A program made the translations under genes and the position numbers. The notes beneath the pieces are model-generated. The model worked only from the letters and a program-made list of their open reading frames with translations. It was not told the DNA's origin and did not search any database. DNA of 64,000 nt from Mytilisepta virgata. Its lineage: Eukaryota; Mollusca; Bivalvia; Mytilida; Mytilidae. Location: positions 37,774,150-37,838,149 of the forward strand of contig CM051514.1 of the NCBI GenBank assembly GCA_028015205.1, written 5' to 3'. Numbering within the stretch: position 1 is the first letter of the stretch; each line of letters opens with the position of its first letter. Below, one piece after another: positions 45,288-56,660 of this stretch.

Positions 45288-46559
45288 TTAACATTCAAAG
45301 ACGTGGTTATTTCCAGTACAGATCATCAAGGTATTTGTGACGTACATGATGTTTTATTAACGGAAATGAGTCATAACGTCGCTATTTTTCAAGAACCTCT
45401 GCCTCTAAAAATGGTTTTAAGTGGGAGTTCACATTGCTAGTGTTTGAGTTTATGTGCTGTTTTGTTCTATATGTGTTTTGTTTATTATATGTTTTTTATT
45501 CTTTAAGTTATTCATGCATCCTTGTGGCGTTTGCTTGTTGTGTTCATGTACAATGTTATAAAGCTTTCATTCTCCATTTATAATAATTGGTCCCTGTTTA
45601 AGTATTTCCTGTTCTCATCGACTTGTGACATGGCCTTTTTTAATATCTCAAATTATATAATTTTGTCTATAATGAGAAATATCAAACAAAAAGGACTCAT
45701 TTACAATATTGGACAAAATTAACCTAACGCTTTTTAGTGACCATATATCTGTTAATTATAAATTCAAGAAAAATTGAAAATAAGGAAAATACAATGCTGA
45801 TAAAAAATAGTTCTAACAAAATTTCACTTACCAAACCATTTGTCAACCAGTGATAACAAGACAATGCATATATTAAGCTACAGTTAAACCATATATACTC
45901 CAATTTCCTTACACTTATATTGTAATTTTGTAGTTTGTCTCCGGAAAACTTATCTTACCGTGAACCACAGGGAAAATTTGAAATTATCACCAACATCATT
46001 AATATATAATGAAGAAATAGTTTAATATTGATAACATAAATGAACTATTAACGTGTCTAAAGCCATCTGAGAGCAAATAGTGATCTATGTTTGACAACAT
46101 GGTTTTTATCCAATAACGTCAGATTTAGAATATATGCATGTCTAATCATATTAAAAATTCATTTTTCATAATATGATATAACGATATTGCATAAAGGTGA
46201 AAACAATATAGGACGAATTTTGTATACAGTGCATGTATGTCGTTTGTAATTCTAAAATATAAAATGGTGATGTAGTAATAAAATTATTATATTAAAAATA
46301 ACAACATGTTAATATTAGCCACAAGATGTGAAATTCATTGATTTATTCTACAGGTGTCTACGCATATTAGGCCTTTTAATTAGTCATCCGTGTTTCATTG
46401 TCTTATTTTTGCGAAGATGTTTCATCAATTATTGGCAAAGACATTGAAAATATATGTATAGTATATTAAGTAGAAACAAACCACCATTATTTGATTATTA
46501 AAAAAATTAACTAAAGGATAAATACCATGTTACATTGTTGTATATCCGCAACTGATATG

Positions 46560-46765
46560 TAGTAAAAAATAACAATCCAAAGATACTAATGTTAGATATA
46601 TTAAATTTATAATATACTGTATACTACGAATTTCAAGGAGTTACCTCTTATCAGAAGCATTAAAACAGAAACATTTGGAAGACCAAAAACCAAACTTATC
46701 TTAAACAAGAAGTACTCATAACCAAAAATACCGAAATAGGAAGCAAAATTTCAGCTAAGGAGATA
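46560..46765 (-). repeat. Inverted copy of the 42.3-42.5 kb repeat
   Basis: ACAATCCAAAGATACTAATG ... AAATACCGAAATAGGAAGC is the reverse complement of 42311-42520. It is a dispersed non-coding repeat. Confidence 0.85.
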
Positions 46766-47144
46766 TACCATGTGCTAAATACTGGTAATTTATTTAACAA
46801 ATCAATGAATAACATGTCAGACAAGTCTGACGACTGGGTTGGCGAATACTCTCGGTATAAAATAGTTTTCCACTTCATACAGCGTTAAACGAGAATCTGG
46901 TTTGTTGTCAGTACAACTTTTTGTTTAAGTTATACTTGATTTGGAATTTGTCGTTAATAAACTTTACAGTTTTATTTTATATAAATGTTTAATCTAACCC
47001 AGCGAATGTTTATCTTACATAGAATTCGATGCCTTTTAAGGTGTATATCTGCTTTGAATCTAATCCTTGATTATTTAGGTTTTTATGCTGTCTTGTTCTA
47101 GTTTTGTATAGTTTATTATACGTTTTTTATTCTTTTAGTTATAC

Positions 47145-47935
47145 TTGTATCCGTGTGGTGTTTGTTTGTTGTGTTCCATTCTCCTGATATTGTTTTTTAC
47201 TTGGACTTCGAATTTGTGGACGTTCCCACTGTTTTGTCGCTTCGGTATACTTCGGTATCCAAATGAGTTCGAAATTAAGGATACCACAGACACTGCCAAG
47301 TCTGCATCATATCTTGACCTTCACCTCGAAATTGACACCAGAGGAAAGTTGAATACAAAACTTTACGACAAACGGGATGACTTTGACTTTCCAATCGTCA
47401 ACTTCCCATTTTTGAGCGCAATATTCCAGAAGCGCCGGCGTATGGAGTATATATTTCACAAATTATACCTTATTCCAGAGCTTGTGACATAAACATTGAC
47501 TTTCTGGACAGAGACCGGCTCCTGACAGAAAAGTTGTTCAGACAGGGGTATGTTGCTCCTAAGTTAGAGTCATCCTTATTAAAGTTTTACGGACGTCATC
47601 ATGACTTGGTTGACAGGTATGAAAAAACCGTTTCCAAAATGAAAATGGACCTGTTCCATAGATGTTATCCCTTCCTCATACCGGATTTGACATGGGCAGC
47701 ATGACGGGTGTCCTGCAGGAAGCAGAGACTGCTTACTCTTCCGGAGCATCTGAGTCTACCCTAGTTTTTAGGTGGGGTCCATGTTGTTCATATGTTTTTA
47801 GTTTTTAATTGTAATGCATGTATTGTTTTGGTCTTGTCTTCGTTATTCTCCGGAGTTTGTCAGTTGTTTCGATTTTTCCCTCCTTCGAATATCCCTTTGG
47901 TATTTCTTGACTTTATTTGATTCTTCGATCTATTA
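47145..47935 (+). mobile_element. Retroelement remnant, family B
   Basis: An RT C-terminal reading (EIKDTTDTAKSASYLDLHLE, KLYDKRDDFDFPIVNFPF) breaks by frameshift after NFPF. It continues in another frame through FYGRHHDLVDRYEKTVSKM-like codons, then the family B tail CCGGATTTGACATGGGCAGC to TCGAATATCCCTTTGG. The catalytic YIDD part is missing, so this is a 5'-truncated dead copy. A segment at 47075-47170 resembles 45440-45540. Confidence 0.8.
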
Positions 47936-49249
47936 AACAATATTTAAAAGAAGAAGGGGTTAATAAAGAGGACAAATATACCTAAGGAGCAATCCACTAG
48001 ACAGACAGAATCCGGTTAACATGCGTTAGGTCCTCGTGTAAGAATCCACCACATCATCGATTAATATCTTATGTCTCCGTTTGTTCTAAGAATACTGAAA
48101 CAACAAAAAAGAAGGAAAAGTCTGTAAAATCAAAATTCAAAGGCAAGACAGACTCATGATAATGAAACATAAAACATAGATGCCATAAGGATACATGTGT
48201 AACTAAAGAATAAATAAAATATAATACACTACAAGACACCACAGAAGCTAAAGAACTAATTTACCATGTGAACTTCCACTTAAAACTGGGAGTGACACCA
48301 GGTGATCCGGAAGTAAAATGCATATCCTTCTTCATTAACGACAACCGTGACCTCGACAGTGAGCAAAATCCAATGAAGTGCTGTTCAATACGGTGTAAAT
48401 TTTAAAAGGACGTAAAATCTAACAGAAGTTATTAAGACGCATATGTGAGAATGAAACTTCGTATCGTCAAATCTATCTATGATGACGGTCGTAATTTTTT
48501 TTATATAAAATAAGCAGACTTAACATAATATTTTTTAAACCATAGCTATCTTTCAACATTTTAAGGATTGACTGTAAAACTGTAAAAAATTTTTAGTCCA
48601 CGAAGGGAAAAATTCAAACACGTGGCGCACATTAAATAACTAGCCCATGTACAGTGAGGTTATTTCGAATATACAGAAAACACAGATTTGTAGTATTTTA
48701 AATTGTTTATTATTTTTTTTCTATTTTAGTTGATACAGTAAAATAAGATATAAAATAAACACTGGTTTAGATGTACTTTTCATCACATGTCCAAATGAAA
48801 AAACTTCAAAATAAAATAATAGTAAGGATTGGAAGGCAATAAACCCAATTTAACAGAAACATCAAAATGTATATGAAGAAGCCTTTAAGTGAATAAAAAT
48901 TTTTTGTGACTTCATATCAGTTTTTTAGCTAATTGGTGTAAACATAACGAACTAAACAGGGTAATATATTAATATTTCTTTAATCCCAAAGGCTAGATTG
49001 GGTAAAGATAGACAATTAAATAACATCGTTTTTTAGTATTACATTTCTTCCTTTGTAGTTTGTGTGGTAATTATGAAAAGTTATTCTTTACTTTCGCACT
49101 TTGCGTAATGACGTTCATCTCGACTTGTCATGTAAGGCTAATTTCACAAAATGCAATAATGATATAAAAGAAAATAATCTTATAAATCTAAAATGACAAA
49201 TGAAATATAATTTACTAGTTTGATATATTTGAATATCTCTCAATGCATA
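47936..49249. other. Non-coding, nothing recognised
   Basis: AT-rich sequence without gene or clear repeat. A short phrase at 47975-48010 resembles the end of a retroelement tail (GACAAATATACCTAAGGAGC). Confidence 0.5.
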
Positions 49250-50370
49250 GCACCTTAGATGGGCCTTGATTAAGATTTTTATTTGGTAATTTTGAATCTA
49301 GAATCTGTTTTATAGGATGTTTTAGTTTCACTATTTCGGTCACATTGGCATTTTTGAATTTGAACTTTAACATTTGTATACTAGTTTTGGTTTCAACATT
49401 TTAGGCGTTGAGCAGAACTGATGAGTCGTAGATCGACGAAATGTGCACATTTTTTGCGTCAAAATTGGTATCAAAGAATTTTGTATAACATTTTGTTCTA
49501 TTGCTTCATATTTCTACATTTTAAGCACTGCTGATGATGTTTTGATAAATGTGCATAAACCGTGCATCAAATTAATAGTAAAGGGCATACATTACTTCAA
49601 AACTAATGGGGTCAAATACAAACATAAATGAACATAGATTCAGGATAGTCAGACTTGCAACATATAGTGTTTGGATCTAATCGATTTCAGGGATACCCAA
49701 ATCTAACCCCTCATCTATCGAGCCCCTCTGTTGTGTTTAAAAATCTTAAAAGCTGATATTAAGTATAATAAATTTATCACTAGATAGGGAAATAAAATCA
49801 GTTTAAATATCAGGGTCGAATTGCGGAAAGATAATTTCGCACTATGAAACAGGGTTAGTCAGAAATAACATTTCCATATTCGTTATAATGCTAGTAACAT
49901 TATGTTAACATGATAACATGTTGTGTATTTTCTAGATCATACTTATATTTACTACATTCAAACACCATTCGAAAACGCTATTCTTCGGATATAGAGCAAG
50001 TTTTTATTACAATCATGGTTTATTTATTACATTGTAATTCATATTGTTAATGTATCGCACAAGCTGCTAAAATATAAGATTTATTACATCAAAAACATAC
50101 GTCCATAAAAAAAGGATGAAAGGAAATCTATTTTACCAAAATCATCCAACTTGTGATTTGAAATAAAATCTTCTGCGGGTTTCTAAAACAAATCGAGAGA
50201 GAGAGAATTGATTTAAACACTATTCAAGCACATATTGAATAAAACATCAAAATGTACTACGGTCCGATGTAGAAAGAAATTAAAAATTTATACAATGGGA
50301 ATTTTTTTTACAAATATCATTATTGTAGCATGAAATTTAAACAAAACTCTGTTTTTAAAAGGCCATATAC
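49250..50370. repeat. Old duplication, copy 1
   Basis: It shares an ordered set of phrases with 55090-56130: TTAGATGGGC, GACTTGCAACA, TCTTAAAAGCT, TATGAAACA-GTTAGTCAGAAATA, TTTTCTAGA and GATGTAGAAAGAAAT. Divergence is high, with many indels. It contains GAGTCGTAGATCGACGAAAT, a phrase of a common bivalve repeat tail. Confidence 0.7.
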
Positions 50371-50582
50371 AAGGCTGAGATATTGATTTAGGCTGACAAG
50401 GTTTCAACTGTTTTTTCTCAATCTTCTAACCAAACATTTATTGTGTATATATGTCTTCAATTTGACGGTTTATATTAGCTTTCAGTCCATTTAGCAGTCC
50501 ATTGTATATTTTTTTTATTATATTATATACAGTTTTAAGATTTTATGTTTACTAAATGCAAAACTGCACTAGCAAATCTGAT

Positions 50583-50778
50583 TTAGGCCTTGTAGCCAAG
50601 CAAGACTGGCTTAGGCCTTGTAGCCAAGCAAGACTGGCTTAGGCCTTGTAGCCAAGCAAGACTGGTTTAGGCCTTGTAGTCAAGCAAGACTGGTTTAGGC
50701 CTTGTAGTCAAGCAAGACTGGTTTAGGCCTTGTAGTCAAGCAAGACTGGTTTAGGCCTTGTAGTCAAGCAAGAGTGGT
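50583..50778. repeat. 28-bp minisatellite, seven units
   Basis: Units start with TTAGGCCTTGTAG at 50583, 50611, 50639, 50667, 50695, 50723 and 50751. The first units have GCCAAG...GGC and the later ones GTCAAG...GGT, so variants are ordered along the array. There are no spacers, so this is not a CRISPR array. Confidence 0.95.
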
Positions 50779-51229
50779 TTAGGAAAGTTCATAAAAGAAG
50801 AATTTATGCAATGTTTAACTTTACCTGTGCTGAAATGATCTAAACTGATCTTGACAGATTTTGATTGACTGCGAGGCAACATATCTTGATTTGATCTTGT
50901 TATCTTGCCCTTGTTGAAACATAGTTATCCAGACAATCAAGACGAAATCATAATACACAAGACCAGAATTACCGTTTAATATTCAGTGTGTGTTACTAGC
51001 GTTGTCTAAGGTAAAAACATGAAGTAATTTTAGGGTGATGGAGAGCAGAATCGATTTCTTGAAATTTGTGATTTTTGGCACCTTGTTAGGAATTTACAAC
51101 AGGAAGGACTCTTATAATTAAGCCTGGATGTATTACAAAATGTCGTCTTTAAGAAGAAAAAAATAGATATATATTATGAGTTAAAGTGAATTCCCAAGCT
51201 CACGTTTGGTCAAGGAATTTATTTCTCTG

Positions 51230-51500
51230 TATTTTAAGGTATTGTATTCGTAAATCAGCGCCATCACGCGGATTCCGTGAAAGTTGAAGACTTGAAGACT
51301 TTTTATTTCACTTAAGGCCTCACATAAGGCATGAAAGTACGTTGCGCATCTGATTGGTGTCGTTACGGGAGTTACTTCCCTTTGACAAGATGTCGTAATG
51401 CCATAAAAGATGCACATTCACCACAGAAGTTGATGCGTACCGCCCAAATCTCGACCCGCGTCATCGAGTCACACAGTGTTACAGTTAAAGTCTCAATGCA
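51230..51500. promoter_or_regulatory. CpG-richer block, possible promoter or 5' exon region
   Basis: CpG and GC are locally raised (GGCGCTGATTTACG on the minus strand, CTCGACCCGCGTCATCGAGT on the plus strand) in AT-rich DNA about 7 kb upstream of exon 1a. It could be a promoter or untranslated exon of the receptor or an unrelated element. No firm promoter motif or splice donor was identified. Confidence 0.25.
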
Positions 51501-51995
51501 GTCGGTATTTCAGCAAAAAAATTGCAATAAAAATGTTTATACACTAAACAAAATTCCAGAATAGGTAATTTCTAAAAGAATACTAAAGAATAGACCAGTC
51601 TGGACTTAGTCTAAAACATTTAACTGTAGCTTACAAACGTGGAGGTCTTGATGGAATTATATGCTTGGTGTCGGAGAAAGTTTAGGAATAGGTACGCGTT
51701 ACTAAAAACAAGAATATTTTAACATCCAATGCAAACTATATCAAAGCCATTAAAATGTAAATACAATTTATTAATCACGATGTAGTTTATGTTTTGGACG
51801 AATAGTGTTTACTGTTCAACCTTAAGTTATTGACTGAATCAGATCTTGCCCGTTAAAGCCGCGTAAGATTTTTTGTTGACATACTTTTCACCAATAAACT
51901 AAATACAACTTTCGGTACATGCGAATTATTCCACGAAAATCTGATAAAATTTACATGTGCATTGAAATTGTTATTGCCTGCTCTAAAATATAACA

Positions 51996-52020
51996 TACAC
52001 ACACACACACACACACGCAC
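51996..52020. repeat. AC microsatellite
   Basis: An uninterrupted (AC)n run ending CACGCAC. Confidence 0.9.
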
Positions 52021-52332
52021 TTCAAGTCAATGTCGAAAATATAATGTTCTGGCAACGAGATCCGATCGGCCGTAATAATGCAAATCGGTTATGAAATTTA
52101 TTATTCTTTTGCAGGAACAATGTTTCATTAGTAGAATGTAAATTTTGAAAACGACGAACCAACAAATTATACCCCTAAACATGAGACAGCCTTGTATCCA
52201 TTATGATGTTTTTTTTTCAAGCTGAGATCCATTTATTACTGACAGTAAAGACATTGACAGGAAACATTTAGATTGCTTCAAAAGAAACCATAATTGCAAT
52301 TTCAAGTCTAAAGTAATATACATGTTGTGTAA

Positions 52333-53320
52333 TTGGGTTTAAAGTTCCGTTTATTCTTGGGCCATGTAATTGTAAGCTATTTTGTAAAATATTCTGAAGC
52401 TGAAATTACAGACATGTTAGATTTTCTCATACATAATATATTTGTTGAATGTGGTGGTGTAACTTTTCAACAAACAATGGGCATTTCAATGGGAACCAAC
52501 TGTGCTTCTCTCCCCGCCGATCTGTTTCTGTACTCATATGAGGCGAACGTCGTTCAAGGGCTACTACGTGAGAACAAAAAGAAACTAGCCCAATCCTTTT
52601 ATGACATGTTTTCGTTAAATAACGACAAATTCCAAGACTTTCTACATCTCATCTACCCCAGTGAGCTTGAAATTAAGGATACTACAGATACACCGAAATC
52701 CGCTTCATATTTGGATTGAAATAGACAATGAGGGACATTTGAAGACATTGTTTATGATGAACGTGATGATTTCAACTTTCCTATTGTTAATTTTCCCTTC
52801 TTGGATAGCAATATACGAGCATGGCCTGCATATTGCGTCTACGTTTCTCAGCTTATTCGATTTGCAAGGGCATGCGTGAGTTACCCTGACAAAGAGTATT
52901 ACAACTGTCACAAAAGCTTCTTAACAAGGGTTTTATCATGGATGAGTTGATGTCATCACTTAGGAAATTTTTCGGTCGTCATCATGAATGTGTGTTCCAA
53001 TATCTAAAATGATTTTGGACCTGTTCCCACTGTCGTAGCATTTTATGTACCTCCACCGATTTGTAACTTCAACCGGATTGACTTTATTGAACTTCACGAC
53101 GGGTGCCGTATACGGAGCAGGAAATGCTGACTCTTCCAGAGCACCTAGGTTCAATCCTGGTTTTTATAGGAGTTCGTGTTGTTCATTGTTTTTTCGTTTT
53201 CAGTGTTTATTTGCTGTGCTTGTGGTTTTCCATTTGTCCTCCCGGGTTTGTCTGTCCAATGGATTACGTGTTTTTCATTTGCTCCGCAGGTATATTTGTC
53301 CTATTTCGTTACAGGGAAAA
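52333..53320 (+). mobile_element. Retroelement remnant, family A (RT plus tail)
   Basis: RT fragment with FQQTMGISMGTNCASLPADL and LFLYSYEANVVQGLLREN, then SLNNDKFQDFLHLIYPSELE and EIKDTTDTPKSASYLD. The segment that should hold F-x-YIDD is deleted between QSFYDM and SLNN. Frameshifts follow (ERDDFNFPIVNFPFLD in another frame), then FGRHHE-like codons and the full family A tail (CCTCCACCGATTTGTAAC, CGTATACGGAGCAGG, CCCGGGTTTGTCTGTCC). This copy links the family A tail to its RT. Confidence 0.85.
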
Positions 53321-55089
53321 GTAAATTGATAAAATGAATGTGCCATTTAATAATTGGCTTTTAGCAGTCACAAAATAGACAGCAACAGAATAACAAAAAA
53401 CAGCATTTTTAGTACTAGAGTAAAAAGGGGAAATTGATAACAACCCTTCATCACTGTTTGGCGCAGGTGCAGATAACAAAGAAATTTTCGTATTAGGTTA
53501 TTGTATCATTTTCCTGTACATTCATAATAAAATCTATAGATAAAAGGTTTTCAGGGAAATATTTAAAAGTCGACATTAAAAAACTTATCCATTTTCGAAC
53601 GTTTGATTTCAAAGTATCTTTCAGGATTCTGACAAATCGAAACCTATTTTACAAGTAAAGCACAACGGAACGAGTGACGAAGACGGAAGAATTCTCGGAG
53701 GAGTAAAAGATTACCAATTATTTTTTTAATTTGGAATTTTCACTTACCGCCACAATTTGTCAGTCTGTGAATCTGGCATTGTTTTTATGCTTTTGACCAA
53801 ACAAAACAAAACAAAATTCTTTTGATATTAACATTCCAATTTCCTACGACAAATAATGAGATCATTTGTTAGTTCAAACTCTAAAGTATTGCACTTACAG
53901 TCAGCAACAAACATGAATGTTATTAGTATATTTGTAGATAGTTTGAAATCGAAACTCACATTACGCGTTGATGTCCCTACAGCAAACGATGATCTATTAA
54001 TGACAAGCAACATATGTTTTCTATTCTGAGGCGTCCTATTATATTCAGATTTTATTTTTAAAATGACAGAACGATTTCGCAAAATGTAAAAGTGAAGAAG
54101 ACATTCAGATTATTAAACAATTCATGCATGTACATTTGTGTATTTGATACTTCTATACATGTATAGCAACGGAAAGAGATCTATATAGGGATCGATACAA
54201 GGTAATGTCAATGGGATAACTCTCAAAAAAACTCGGAAAGTACAGAGGGTATAATTATAATACCTTGAAGGACGGGATTGGGAACAAATATAATATAAAC
54301 TAGTGTTCTTGACATCCAATTATGTTGTTGATTAGGGAAATTTAAAAAGGGTTCAAAATATATATAGCTGTTGGAAATCAGAATAATATCTAAGTTTTCG
54401 CTTATCAAATCCCACAACTTTTAATTAAGCCTATAATTATTACAGAAATGGATGGAAAATTCATACCCATCCGCATATTTTTGTGCTTTTTTTTAGTTAG
54501 TTGAATAGAAATTAACATTGACAATGGCATTATTAAGATTACATTCAAAACTAGCATACATGTAAAGAGGAAATCCATATGTAAAACAAGCAATGAGCGG
54601 GTTGGGTTCAACTTTCGTTAAAAAAAATAAAATTGTAACATTTATTAACGACAGATTCAAACGTAAAATAAGACATCAAATCGGATTTTTTTTCATCTCT
54701 GTTGGAGTCGAAAGCTATTTTACGACAGGTCAGTTTTAGATTTGACATAAAATTACAAATGTCCTCTAATTAAAAGTATTCATCATAATATACCGGTTTC
54801 CTAGTTAATACACGTTACATGCATTTCAGATAATCTTGATGCGACAAAACAACAGAGAGACAGGATATTCTGATTTTGTACGAGTACTGAACAGTGGTGG
54901 AGTAAAACCGATTTCATGAATATCCAAACCTCCCCCTAATCTATCACGACATAAAACTTACTATAAAAGCCAGTACAGTATGCTTACCAACAAGGTCACT
55001 ATTTAACAACCACATGGATTATTTCTTTATGTAACCCCCCCCCCCTCAAATATATACAATTCAAGACAATAGTTTTAATTATTTCACTT
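53321..55089. other. Non-coding, nothing recognised
   Basis: No gene recognised. A GTAAGT-like donor on the minus strand near 53746 follows a short ATG reading, but its phase does not fit the receptor. A C-run lies at about 55027-55036. Confidence 0.5.
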
Positions 55090-56130
55090 ATGCAAAGTAC
55101 ATTATTTAGATGGGCTTTTATTTATCCTTGTTTGTACTTTTGACCATAGGATCTGGTGTATAACGTTTTATATTACCAACGTTCAGCATTGTTGATGAAG
55201 CAATTTATTGAATGTGCACATACCCTCATCAAATTATATGAAAACTTCGATCAAAAGAATACTGCAAATAAAATATATTTATACATATGAACAGAGATTC
55301 ATGATAGTATGACTTGCAACAGACAGTGTTTGTCTTACATTGATTTCGATTTCTTGGATACTTATCGATCTTAAAAGCTAATACAGTATAATAGCAAAAT
55401 GAACGCCAATCAGAACAATAAATTAATTTAAATTGTGCTCATTTCTACTTTAAAATTACATTTTACGAGTTTCTGCAGGTCTGATGGATACTATCGCATT
55501 ATGAAACAAGTTTAGTCAGAAATACCACTCCCATATACGGTTTAATGTTAGTAATATACCATTTTAAAATGTTGTTTTATTTTCTAGAACATATTTATAA
55601 TGATAATCATGATATCCATACACTAATTGAAAACTTAGTTCTTTGGCTATTGAACAAGTTGATATTAAAGAGGTACAAGTTTTACATTTTAATTCATTTT
55701 TTCACGAATTTGATACTTTATCGTACAAGCTGTTCATATATATGGTTATTTTTTCACGAATTTGATACTTTATCGTACAAGCTGTTCATATATATGGTTA
55801 GATTTTTATCTAAAACACACGTCCACATGAAAGACAGAATAACAGAAAAAAAAAATTTAATAGAAAATTCCACCGAAACACAAATAGTATCAAGGATACA
55901 AAATAGTCCAAATTGTGATTTAAAACAAACTATACGTCTGGAAATGTTTACAAGAAATACAGAGAATGGTGGAAAATGTTAATTGAAAATTCGACTATAA
56001 TAAAAACTAAAAATTTACTTCGATGTAGAAAGAAATGCAAACCTTATACAATAATGTTATTGTACCACAGAATTTTTTTTGAAGTTATATACGAAGTTTA
56101 GATATTGAATTATGACAAGGTATATCAGTG
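55090..56130. repeat. Old duplication, copy 2
   Basis: Partner of 49250-50370, about 5.8 kb away in the same orientation. The 145-codon ORF at 55545-55982 lies inside and is open only in this copy. Confidence 0.7.
55701..55804. repeat. Perfect 52-bp tandem duplication
   Basis: TTCACGAATTTGATACTTTA and the following bases occur twice, at 55701 and 55753, without visible differences. It enlarges the chance ORF around it. Confidence 0.95.
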
Positions 56131-56419
56131 TTGACCTTTTCTGTTATCCATTTTGTTATTGGTTTTAAAGCTAGAAAACAAAGCTATTGATCAAATCTTT
56201 AGTCTGACAGATTGATGTGTAATTTCAATTTTTTAGGCGACAATTTAAGTTTCATAAGTACAAAAAACTGCATCACAAAATTTCAAAACTGCACAAAGAA
56301 AACGCACGCAGTATTTAATTCATTTTTGATACCAATTTTGATGCACAAGATTCGCATAATTTATCCATTTAAGAGTCATCAGGTGTGCTCAGCATGTTGA
56401 CCTAAAATTTTGAAACCCC

Positions 56420-56660
56420 AGTGCAATTATCAATACGTTCAACAGCAAATTCAAAAATTGCAAAAAGACCAAAAGGTCAGACCAAAAAATTATCTATCAG
56501 CTATGTTCTGCAGTTTTTACAAACATTTTGGAAACTAAATTCAAAATATCATTTGTGCACAAAGGAGATACACCTTTTTTCACAAAATTTAACATTTAAG
56601 TAACTTTAAATTTAAAGTACTAATTTCGGAATATTATCGAAATACTAGCAACTGAGCCGG
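56420..56660. repeat. Dispersed repeat related to the 42-43 kb block
   Basis: GTGCACAAAGGAGATACACC, TTCACAAAATTTAACATTT and ATCGAAATACTAGCAACTGA resemble 42000-42080, 42900-42975 and 41818-41840. Confidence 0.6.

Noticed and set aside
45138..45440. 100-codon plus-strand ORF
   Set aside because: Half of it lies inside the TTAA-flanked MITE and it runs out through the shared repeat segment.
45829..45875. Possible third alternative first exon (minus strand; C...VDKWFG then GTAAGT in phase 1)
   Set aside because: Phase and cysteine position would fit, but there is no in-frame Met, a stop lies just upstream, and the NxT and P-DG features are absent.
50583..50778. CRISPR-like 28-bp repeats
   Set aside because: Units abut directly with no spacers, in a eukaryotic genome.
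51331..51564. Plus-strand ORF in the CpG-rich patch
   Set aside because: No recognised motif; length is explained by the higher GC content lowering stop frequency.
53746..53785. Short ATG reading ending in a GTAAGT donor on the minus strand
   Set aside because: The donor is in phase 2, which would shift the frame of exon 2.
55545..55982. Longest ORF in the window (145 codons, plus strand)
   Set aside because: It is lengthened by a perfect 52-bp tandem duplication, is rich in Phe/Ile/Tyr/Leu from AT-rich DNA, and the duplicated partner at 49.9 kb does not keep the frame.
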